Assembly (NCBI GenBank): GCA_902490055.1 | Contig: CABUCP010000262.1 | Location: 1 to 5,298 of the forward strand | Length of the DNA: 5,298 nucleotides | Reading direction: 5' to 3' | DNA from: an uncultured Klebsiella sp. | GTDB lineage: Bacteria > Pseudomonadota > Gammaproteobacteria > Enterobacterales > Enterobacteriaceae | In this document: positions 1-5,298 of the stretch, piece by piece | Layout: each line of letters starts with the position of its first letter | Numbering within the stretch: the stretch's first letter is position 1 | Program-made: the position numbers and the translations under genes | The notes under the pieces: model-generated | What the model saw: only the letters and a program-made list of their open reading frames with translations | Databases searched by the model: none | Told to the model about the DNA's origin: nothing

Positions 1-611
1 ACAACGAAAAGGTCGGTGAAATGCAGGCCAAGAGCCTGGTCGATAAGGTGCCTCAGGGTAATTATTTCCTGATGGGCGGCTCGCCGGTGGACAATAACGC
101 CAAGCTGTTCCGCGCCGGGCAAATGAAAGTCCTTAAGCCTTATGTTGATGAGGGCAAAATTAAGATTGTCGGCGATCAGTGGGTTGACGGTTGGCTACCG
201 GAAAACGCGTTAAAAATAATGGAGAACGCGCTGACGGCGAATAACAACAAAATCGATGCCGTGGTTGCTTCCAATGACGCCACCGCCGGCGGCGCAATCC
301 AGGCGTTAAGCGCCCAAGGGCTGGCCGGCAAAGTCGCGATTTCCGGGCAAGACGCCGACCTCGCCGGGGTGAAGCGGATTATTTCCGGCACCCAAACCAT
401 GACCGTCTATAAGCCTATCACCACGCTTGCCGCCAAGGCTGCGGAAATTGCCGTTGAGCTGGGCAATGACCAGCAGCCGAAGGCCGACGCCACGCTGAAC
501 AATGGCCTAAAAGACGTCCCTTCACGCCTATTAACTCCTATTGAGGTCAATAAAGAGAATATCGACGCCACGGTCATTAAAGATGGTTTCCATAAGAAGA
601 GTGAACTGTAA
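1..611 (+). CDS. xylF: D-xylose ABC transporter, periplasmic substrate-binding protein XylF (3' part; 5' end outside window)
   Basis: XylF is the periplasmic high-affinity D-xylose receptor that delivers sugar to the XylGH importer. The reading frame is open from the left edge (first full codon at 3, residues NEKVGEM) to a TAA at 609-611, giving 202 visible residues. The E. coli protein is about 330 residues, so roughly 130 N-terminal residues, including the signal peptide, are missing. What remains is the C-terminal half of a type I sugar-binding fold (RbsB/XylF family). Recognisable stretches are the family-typical VVASNDATAGGAIQAL, ISGQDADLAG and TMTVYKPI, and the near-identical C-terminus DGFHKKSEL. 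The ATG at 21 is an internal methionine, because homology continues upstream of it. The gene leads the transport genes, followed by a hairpin and then xylG. Its promoter, with the expected XylR and CRP sites, lies outside the window. Identity is secure by near-complete similarity to E. coli XylF. Confidence 0.97.
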   Translation, partial: NEKVGEMQAKSLVDKVPQGNYFLMGGSPVDNNAKLFRAGQMKVLKPYVDEGKIKIVGDQWVDGWLPENALKIMENALTANNNKIDAVVASNDATAGGAIQALSAQGLAGKVAISGQDADLAGVKRIISGTQTMTVYKPITTLAAKAAEIAVELGNDQQPKADATLNNGLKDVPSRLLTPIEVNKENIDATVIKDGFHKKSEL

Positions 612-615
612 TGGC

Positions 616-638
616 TGACGCCCCGCTGCGGGGCGTCA
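616..638 (+). terminator. Intercistronic hairpin between xylF and xylG (attenuator or mRNA-stabilising stem)
   Basis: A perfect 10-base-pair stem (616-625 with 629-638, arm TGACGCCCCG) closes a 3-base CTG loop five bases after the xylF stop. It is followed by TTCTCATCC, which is not a proper T-run, so it should be at most a leaky terminator. In binding-protein ABC operons such hairpins typically block 3' exonucleases and let the binding-protein message accumulate above the ATPase and permease messages. That role is inferred here from position and shape. The structure itself is read directly from the sequence. Confidence 0.75.
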
Positions 639-674
639 TTCTCATCCAGCCGGATATCGCTTTGCGGAGCCTTT

Positions 675-2216
675 ATGTCCTGGTTACTCGAAATGAAGAA
701 CATTAGCAAAACCTTCGGCGCCGTGAAGGCCGTAGATAACGTCAGCCTGCGGCTTAATGCCGGAGAAGTGGTGTCGTTATGCGGTGAAAATGGTTCGGGG
801 AAATCGACGCTAATGAAAGTGCTGTGCGGCATCTATCCGCACGGCAGCTATGATGGCGAAATTATTTTCGCCGGCGAATCGCTGCAGGCGAATCATATTC
901 GCGACACCGAGCGTAAAGGTATCGCGATTATTCACCAGGAGCTGGCGCTGGTGAAACACCTGACGGTACTGGAAAATATTTTCCTTGGCGCAGAGATCTC
1001 ACGCCGCGGCCTGTTAGATTATGAAACCATGACTCTGCGCTGCCAGAAGCTACTGGCGCAGGTTAATTTATCGATCTCACCCGATATCCGCGTCGGCGAT
1101 TTGGGCCTTGGCCAACAACAGTTGGTTGAAATCGCTAAAGCCCTCAACAAGCAGGTGCGGCTACTGATTCTCGATGAGCCTACCGCCTCATTAACCGAAC
1201 AAGAAACCGCGACGCTGCTGGCGATTATTCGCGATCTGCAACATCACGGCATCGCCTGCATCTATATTTCGCACAAGCTAAACGAAGTTAAAGCGATTTC
1301 CGACACCATCTGCGTCATTCGCGATGGCCAGCATATTGGTACCCGCGATGCCAGCGGCATGAACGAAGATGACATCATCACCATGATGGTCGGGCGCGAG
1401 TTGACCGCGCTTTATCCAAACGAGCCGCACAGCTATGGCGAGGAAATCCTGCGGGTCGAACACTTAACCGCCTGGCACCCGGTGAATCGCCATATCAAAC
1501 GGGTCAACGACATCTCGTTTTCCCTGCGCCGTGGAGAAATCCTCGGTATCGCCGGCCTGGTCGGCGCCGGGCGCACCGAAGCGGTTCAATGCCTGTTCGG
1601 CGTCTGGCCGGGGCGCTGGCAGGGTCGTATTTTTATCGATGGCCAGCCGGTGACGATTAACAACTGCCAGCAGGCCATCGCCCATGGCATTGCCATGGTG
1701 CCGGAGGATCGCAAAAAAGATGGCATCGTACCGGTGATGGCGGTCGGCAAAAATATTACCCTCGCGGCGCTCAGCCAGTTCACCGGCCCGGCAAGCAGCC
1801 TCGACGATGCCGCGGAGCAGCACTGCATCCAGCAGTCTATTCAGCGATTGAAAATCAAAACCTCATCGCCGGATCTGGCGATTGGCCGTCTGAGCGGCGG
1901 TAATCAGCAAAAGGCGATTCTGGCCCGCTGCCTGCTACTCAATCCGCGCATTTTAATCCTCGATGAACCCACTCGCGGCATCGATATCGGCGCGAAATAC
2001 GAAATTTATAAGCTAATCAACCAGCTGGTACAGCAGGGTATCGCCGTGATTGTGATCTCATCCGAGCTGCCCGAGGTACTCGGGCTCAGCGATCGGGTTC
2101 TGGTAATGCACGAAGGCAAGCTAAAAGCCGATTTGCTTAATCAGGGTCTGACCCAGGAACAGGTGATGGAAGCCGCATTGAGGAGCGAACGCCATGTCGA
2201 AAAACACGTCGTCTGA
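675..2216 (+). CDS. xylG: D-xylose ABC transporter, ATP-binding protein XylG
   Basis: XylG is the cytoplasmic ATPase that energises D-xylose import through XylH. The 513 residues equal the E. coli length. It has two tandem nucleotide-binding domains. Domain 1 has Walker [10 protein letters not shown] (37-45, Lys43), Q-loop IIHQE (85-89), a signature-like LGLGQQQ (143-149) in place of LSGGQ, Walker B LLILDEPT (163-170, Glu168) and switch His200. Domain 2 has a degenerate Walker [10 protein letters not shown] (294-302), with Arg300 in place of lysine. It also has an intact LSGGNQQK signature (406-413), Walker B ILILDEPT (426-433, Glu431) and ISSE (461-464) where the switch histidine would be. 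This asymmetry is typical of monosaccharide importers such as RbsA and MglA. The start at 675 has GGAG at 666-669 and matches the family N-terminus. The gene lies 63 bases after xylF and overlaps xylH by 23 bases. Confidence 0.98.
   Translation: MSWLLEMKNISKTFGAVKAVDNVSLRLNAGEVVSLCGENGSGKSTLMKVLCGIYPHGSYDGEIIFAGESLQANHIRDTERKGIAIIHQELALVKHLTVLENIFLGAEISRRGLLDYETMTLRCQKLLAQVNLSISPDIRVGDLGLGQQQLVEIAKALNKQVRLLILDEPTASLTEQETATLLAIIRDLQHHGIACIYISHKLNEVKAISDTICVIRDGQHIGTRDASGMNEDDIITMMVGRELTALYPNEPHSYGEEILRVEHLTAWHPVNRHIKRVNDISFSLRRGEILGIAGLVGAGRTEAVQCLFGVWPGRWQGRIFIDGQPVTINNCQQAIAHGIAMVPEDRKKDGIVPVMAVGKNITLAALSQFTGPASSLDDAAEQHCIQQSIQRLKIKTSSPDLAIGRLSGGNQQKAILARCLLLNPRILILDEPTRGIDIGAKYEIYKLINQLVQQGIAVIVISSELPEVLGLSDRVLVMHEGKLKADLLNQGLTQEQVMEAALRSERHVEKHVV
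2181..2185 (+). promoter_or_regulatory. Ribosome binding site of xylH, inside the end of xylG
   Basis: AGGAG sits 8 bases before the xylH ATG at 2194 and within the last codons of xylG. It supports this start and the 23-base overlap, and fits translational coupling of ATPase and permease synthesis. The coupling is inferred from the overlap. Confidence 0.7.
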
Positions 2217-3375
2217 AATCAAAATTATCCCAGCCGCCCCCGCCGCTTTCCCGGCGCTCAAAGGGCTTAATCTCCAGGTCTTCGTGATGATCGCGGCCAT
2301 TATCGCCATCATGCTGTTCTTTACCTGGGCCACCGACGGCGCTTATCTGAGCGCGCGTAATATTTCCAACCTGCTGCGCCAAACCGCCATCACCGGGATC
2401 CTCGCTGTCGGCATGGTATTCGTGATTATTTCTGCGGAAATCGATCTTTCCGTCGGCTCGATGATGGGGCTGCTCGGCGGCGCGGCGGCCATTTTTGACG
2501 TCTGGCTCGGCTGGCCCCTACCGTTGACTATCCTGGTGACCTTGGTGATGGGGCTGCTGCTCGGCGCCTGGAACGGGTGGTGGGTCGCCTATCGTAAGGT
2601 GCCTTCTTTTATCGTCACCCTTGCCGGAATGCTGGCATTTCGCGGCATTCTGATAGGTATTACCAACGGAACCACCGTCTCGCCAACGACGCCGGCGATG
2701 TCGCAAATCGGTCAGAGCTATCTGCCGGACGGCATCGGTTTTGGTATCGGCGTTATCGGCATGGCGGCGTTTATTATCTGGCAGTGGCGCGGACGGATGC
2801 GCCGCCAGGCGCTGGGGCTGGCAACCGCCAGCTCTACCGCCGCCGTTGGGCGCCAAACCCTCACCGCGGCGATCGTGCTGGGCGCCATCTGGTTGCTCAA
2901 TGACTATCGCGGCGTACCGACGCCGGTGCTGATCCTCTCCGCGCTGCTGCTGGCGGGCATGTTTATGGCCACCCGAACCGCTTTTGGCCGCCGTATCTAC
3001 GCCATCGGCGGCAACCTTGAGGCCGCCCGCCTGTCCGGGATTAACGTCGAGCGCACTAAGCTCGCAGTCTTCGCCATTAACGGCCTGATGGTCGCCATTG
3101 CCGGGTTAATTCTCAGTTCGCGTCTCGGCGCGGGATCGCCTTCCGCGGGCAATATCGCCGAGCTGGATGCCATCGCCGCCTGCGTCATCGGCGGTACCAG
3201 CCTTGCGGGCGGCGTCGGCAGCGTCGCGGGCGCCGTGATGGGGGCGTTTATTATGTCGGCGCTGGATAACGGCATGAGCATGATGGACGTCGCTACCTTC
3301 TGGCAATACATCGTCAAAGGCGCCATTTTGCTGCTGGCGGTATGGATGGATTCGGCCACCAAACGACGGGCATAA
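2194..3375 (+). CDS. xylH: D-xylose ABC transporter, permease protein XylH
   Basis: XylH is the integral inner-membrane channel of the D-xylose importer, probably acting as a homodimer with XylG bound on the cytoplasmic side and XylF docking from the periplasm. It has 393 residues, the same as in E. coli. The protein is very hydrophobic, with about ten likely membrane segments, for example near residues 27-47, 66-81, 108-127, 139-156, 182-196, 221-236, 245-259, 290-308, 326-357 and 373-385. A basic loop (WRGRMRRQ, 198-205) and the conserved stretch [20 protein letters not shown] (278-297) are family hallmarks of the RbsC/XylH-type permeases; the latter probably contributes to the ATPase-coupling surface. 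The N-terminal 25 residues are polar and divergent from E. coli, while the core is nearly identical. The TAA stop at 3373-3375 is followed by a 123-base spacer before xylR, so xylH closes the transporter set. Confidence 0.97.
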   Translation: MSKNTSSEIKIIPAAPAAFPALKGLNLQVFVMIAAIIAIMLFFTWATDGAYLSARNISNLLRQTAITGILAVGMVFVIISAEIDLSVGSMMGLLGGAAAIFDVWLGWPLPLTILVTLVMGLLLGAWNGWWVAYRKVPSFIVTLAGMLAFRGILIGITNGTTVSPTTPAMSQIGQSYLPDGIGFGIGVIGMAAFIIWQWRGRMRRQALGLATASSTAAVGRQTLTAAIVLGAIWLLNDYRGVPTPVLILSALLLAGMFMATRTAFGRRIYAIGGNLEAARLSGINVERTKLAVFAINGLMVAIAGLILSSRLGAGSPSAGNIAELDAIAACVIGGTSLAGGVGSVAGAVMGAFIMSALDNGMSMMDVATFWQYIVKGAILLLAVWMDSATKRRA

Positions 3376-3391
3376 GAGCATTAAAGTTAAA

Positions 3392-3456
3392 AATGCCCGA
3401 ATAACTTGCGCCACCGCCAAACTTCGCGACAAGGAACTTGAAATAATTCGGGCATT
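3392..3456. repeat. Interrupted inverted repeat in the xylH-xylR spacer
   Basis: Two perfect 11-base arms, AATGCCCGAAT (3392-3402) and ATTCGGGCATT (3446-3456), flank a 43-base interval. The interval can itself form a weak inner stem (CTTG 3405-3408 with CAAG 3430-3433, extended by CGC/GCG around an unpaired A). On the plus strand no T-run follows the right arm. On the minus strand the distal arm runs into TTT after ATT, giving a terminator-like 3' end. It could be a long-loop stem in the xylH 3' end, an operator-like palindrome near the xylR promoter, or a weak antisense terminator. The sequence does not decide between these. Confidence 0.55.
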
Positions 3457-3468
3457 CGCCGGTATTCT
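3438..3468 (+). promoter_or_regulatory. Candidate sigma-70 promoter for xylR
   Basis: TTGAAA (3438-3443) resembles a -35 element (5 of 6) and TATTCT (3463-3468) a -10 element (4 of 6), with a 19-base spacing that is longer than ideal. Such a weak promoter fits what is known of E. coli, where xylR is transcribed at a low level from its own promoter. The exact hexamers are a guess. The right arm of the inverted repeat (3446-3456) would lie in its spacer. Confidence 0.35.
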
Positions 3469-3485
3469 ATTGCTGGCATGAAAGC

Positions 3486-3489
3486 AGGA
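3486..3489 (+). promoter_or_regulatory. Ribosome binding site that sets the xylR start
   Basis: AGGA ends 9 bases before the ATG at 3499. An alternative in-frame ATG at 3478 would add seven residues (MKAGTQP) but has no purine-rich site before it, and it would place this AGGA inside the coding region. E. coli XylR also begins MF at the downstream methionine, so 3499 is preferred. Confidence 0.65.
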
Positions 3490-3498
3490 ACACAACCC

Positions 3499-4677
3499 AT
3501 GTTTGAAAAGCGTCACCGTATTACGCTGTTATTCAACGCCAATAAGGCCTACGACCGCCAGGTCGTTGAGGGCGTCGGCGAGTATCTGCAGGCATCGCAA
3601 CTGGAATGGGATATTTTTATCGAAGAGGATTTTCGCGCGCGCATTGAGAACATCAAAGAGTGGCTGGGCGATGGCGTCATCGCCGACTACGACGACCCCG
3701 AAATTGAAAAGCTGCTGGCGGATGTCAACGTGCCCATTATTGGCGTCGGCGGCTCTTATCATCAGCCAGAATGCTATCCGCCGGTCCACTACATCGCCAC
3801 CGATAACGCCGCGCTGGTTGAAAGCGCCTTCCTGCATCTGAAAGAAAAAGGGGTGCACCGCTTCGCGTTTTACGGCTTGCCGACGTCCAGCGGCAAGCGC
3901 TGGGCGGTAGAACGTGAGCACGCATTCTGCCAGCTCGTCGCCAAAGAGAAATACCGCGGGGTAGTCTATCAAGGGCTGGAGACCGCCCCGGAGAACTGGC
4001 AGCATGCGCAAAACCGGCTCGCCGACTGGCTGCAAACCCTGCCGCCGCAAACCGGTATCATCGCCGTCACCGACGCCCGCGCACGCCACGTTCTGCAGGC
4101 CTGCGAGCTACTGCACATCCCCGTGCCGGAAAAACTGTGCGTTATCGGCATCGATAACGAAGAACTCACTCGCTATCTCTCCCGCGTCGCCCTCTCTTCG
4201 GTTGCGCAGGGCACCCGACAAATGGGCTACCAGGCGGCGAAACTGCTACACCGGTTACTGGAAAGCGAAGAGCTACCGCTGCAGCGTCGTCTGGTGCCGC
4301 CCATGCGCGTCATTGAACGGCGCTCTACCGATTACCGCTCGCTTACTGACCCTGCGGTGATTCAGGCGATGCACTACATCCGCAATAACGCCTGCAAAGG
4401 CATTAAGGTTGAGCAGGTGCTCGACGCCGTCGGAATTTCCCGCTCCAACCTGGAGAAACGTTTTAAAGAAGAGGTCGGTGATACCATCCACACGGTGATC
4501 CACAGCGAGAAGCTGGAAAAGGCCCGCAGCCTGCTGGTCTCCACCACGCTGTCGATTAACGAGATCTCGCAGATGTGCGGCTACCCGTCGCTGCAATATT
4601 TCTATTCCGTGTTTAAGAAAGAGTATGACGTGACGCCGAAGGAGTACCGCGACCGGCATAGCGAAGTGATGATGTAG
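3499..4677 (+). CDS. xylR: D-xylose-responsive transcriptional activator XylR (AraC family)
   Basis: XylR is a cytoplasmic regulator that binds D-xylose and, in E. coli, activates the divergent xylA and xylF promoters. From the ATG at 3499 it has 392 residues, the E. coli length. Residues about 5-275 form a sugar-binding domain related to LacI/periplasmic-binding folds (RITLLFNANKAYDRQVVEGV at 7-26, GVGGSY at 82-87, YIATDN at 98-103, CVIGIDNEE at 214-222). Residues about 285-385 are the AraC-type DNA-binding domain with two helix-turn-helix units: VEQVLDAVGISRSNLEKRFK (304-323) and INEISQMCGYPSLQYFYSVF (353-372). The latter is followed by KEYDVTPKEYR, the family's typical ending. It lies 123 bases downstream of xylH, probably expressed both from its own weak promoter and by some read-through. 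The stop is TAG at 4675-4677. No defect is visible. Confidence 0.97.
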   Translation: MFEKRHRITLLFNANKAYDRQVVEGVGEYLQASQLEWDIFIEEDFRARIENIKEWLGDGVIADYDDPEIEKLLADVNVPIIGVGGSYHQPECYPPVHYIATDNAALVESAFLHLKEKGVHRFAFYGLPTSSGKRWAVEREHAFCQLVAKEKYRGVVYQGLETAPENWQHAQNRLADWLQTLPPQTGIIAVTDARARHVLQACELLHIPVPEKLCVIGIDNEELTRYLSRVALSSVAQGTRQMGYQAAKLLHRLLESEELPLQRRLVPPMRVIERRSTDYRSLTDPAVIQAMHYIRNNACKGIKVEQVLDAVGISRSNLEKRFKEEVGDTIHTVIHSEKLEKARSLLVSTTLSINEISQMCGYPSLQYFYSVFKKEYDVTPKEYRDRHSEVMM

Positions 4678-4689
4678 CAGACAAAGAAA

Positions 4690-4716
4690 AATGCCCGGGC
4701 TGACGCGCCGGGCATT
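4690..4716. terminator. Shared intrinsic terminator between convergent xylR and bax
   Basis: The 9-base arms AATGCCCGG (4690-4698) and CCGGGCATT (4708-4716) pair perfectly, with two more G-C pairs possible inside around a bulged G (4707). On the minus strand the stem is followed by a T-rich tract (complement of the A-rich 4681-4689), a good terminator for bax, whose stop is 5 bases before it. On the plus strand it begins 12 bases after the xylR stop but is followed only by GATAATTA, so termination of xylR here should be weaker. Confidence 0.85.
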
Positions 4717-4721
4717 GATAA

Positions 4722-5298
4722 TTACATATGAGCGGCAATTAAGCGCTGGTTGTCCTGATACATCGCGAAGAGATAATTGTTATAACTCGACCCTTTGGTC
4801 GAATAGCCCTTCAGCTTATGGATCATGGTGCTGGCGGTCACTTCCTGGTCCGTCTTGCGCAGTTGCGCGCGGGACTTACGGAAGGACGAATAAGCCGGAT
4901 GCGTGTTCAGGTTTCTGACGTAGGCCTGAACCGACTGCTCGACGGATTCAAACTGCGAGTAGCCTTTCATCGCACCGCGACAATTACCGCCGCCGCACTT
5001 CATACCAAACAGATTATTGTTTACACGCGCCAGCTTCGAGGTGCCCCAACCGCTTTCCGCAGCCGCCATGGTCGCCACCATGCTGTTCGGGATAATGTCG
5101 ACGCGCTCAAGCAGCGAGTTCCATGGGATACGGCGAGTATTACCAGACCACTTCACTTTATAACGTGAAGCGATATCTTTCAGTCGTGCCTGCTCGCTCG
5201 GCGACCATCGGCCATCGTACTGCTTGGATACCAGCCAGTTACGATCAGCTGTAATCGTTTGATTTTGCTTTGTAATGTAAGGCATAACCGTCCGGAGA
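4722..5298 (-). CDS. bax: Bax protein, probable glucosaminidase-family (GH73-like) cell-wall enzyme (5' end outside window)
   Basis: Bax is a predicted exported peptidoglycan N-acetylglucosaminidase of the FlgJ/Bax type. Its cellular role is poorly defined. Reading from the right edge, the frame is open from 5297 (L-R-T-V-M-P-Y-I) to the TAA at 4724-4722, giving 191 visible residues. E. coli Bax is about 270 residues, so about 80 N-terminal residues, including the expected signal sequence, lie outside. The ATG at 5285-5283 is internal, since L-R-T-V before it also matches E. coli Bax. The core motif AAAESGWGTSKLA holds the likely catalytic glutamate (Glu77 counting from that internal Met), followed by NNLFGMKC and the C-terminal YNNYLFAMYQDNQRLIAAHM. 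Two cysteines, CGGGNC, sit in a loop a few residues shorter than in E. coli. The gene converges with xylR over a shared terminator. Its placement is conserved synteny, not evidence of a xylose role. Confidence 0.93.
   Translation of the reverse strand, partial: LRTVMPYITKQNQTITADRNWLVSKQYDGRWSPSEQARLKDIASRYKVKWSGNTRRIPWNSLLERVDIIPNSMVATMAAAESGWGTSKLARVNNNLFGMKCGGGNCRGAMKGYSQFESVEQSVQAYVRNLNTHPAYSSFRKSRAQLRKTDQEVTASTMIHKLKGYSTKGSSYNNYLFAMYQDNQRLIAAHM

Noticed and set aside
407..832. Minus-strand open frame across the xylF-xylG junction
   Set aside because: It crosses two confident plus-strand genes and the hairpin between them, and has no family resemblance.
3478..3498. Upstream ATG extending XylR by seven residues
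   Set aside because: No ribosome binding site precedes it, while the ATG at 3499 has AGGA at a good distance and matches the known N-terminus.
3529..4089. Long minus-strand open frame (186 residues) inside xylR
   Set aside because: It lies fully antisense to a well-matched xylR, resembles no protein I recognise and has biased composition. It is a shadow of codon use in the real gene.
4691..4918. Plus-strand open frame of 75 residues starting in the terminator
   Set aside because: Its ATG is part of the xylR/bax hairpin stem and the rest is antisense to bax. There is no ribosome binding site suited to it.
4818..5168. Plus-strand open frame (116 residues) antisense to bax
   Set aside because: The minus-strand bax frame matches a known family over its whole visible length. 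The opposing frame has no recognisable domain.
5283..5298. bax starting at the ATG at 5285
   Set aside because: The frame stays open to the edge and the preceding residues L-R-T-V match E. coli Bax, so this methionine is internal and the gene is cut by the window.
1..5298. Novel system, mobile element or defence island
   Set aside because: All coding space is explained by xylFGHR and bax in their familiar enterobacterial order. No transposase, integrase, tRNA, CRISPR-like repeat or compositional island was seen.

Overview
This window is a chromosomal segment from a gamma-proteobacterium of the order Enterobacterales, with moderately high GC. Every protein resembles its Escherichia coli K-12 counterpart closely (recalled from memory), and the order xylF-xylG-xylH-xylR followed by a convergent bax matches the E. 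coli layout. Substitutions spread through all genes, and a shorter loop in Bax, suggest a relative such as Klebsiella, Raoultella, Enterobacter or Kluyvera rather than E. coli. The genus cannot be fixed from this sequence alone.

Layout: the window opens inside xylF (periplasmic D-xylose-binding protein, 3' part, ending at 611). A strong GC-rich hairpin (616-638) lies between xylF and xylG. Then come xylG (675-2216, tandem ATPase) and xylH (2194-3375, permease), which overlap by 23 bases. A 123-base spacer follows, carrying an interrupted inverted repeat and a weak candidate promoter. Next is xylR (3499-4677, AraC-family D-xylose-responsive activator). A compact terminator (4690-4716) separates xylR from bax, which is on the minus strand (stop at 4722) and runs off the right edge without its N-terminus.

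How the genes work together: XylF captures D-xylose in the periplasm, XylH forms the inner-membrane channel and XylG powers import. XylR senses internal D-xylose and, in E. coli, activates the xylAB and xylFGH promoters together with CRP. Those target promoters lie upstream of xylF, outside this window. Bax is a probable glucosaminidase-family cell-wall protein with no known role in xylose use.

The region is ordinary core genome. No mobile element, CRISPR array, RNA gene or undescribed system was seen. The points most worth a second look are in the non-coding joints: the post-xylF hairpin, the inverted repeat before xylR, and an 11-base word shared by the two hairpins that flank xylR.
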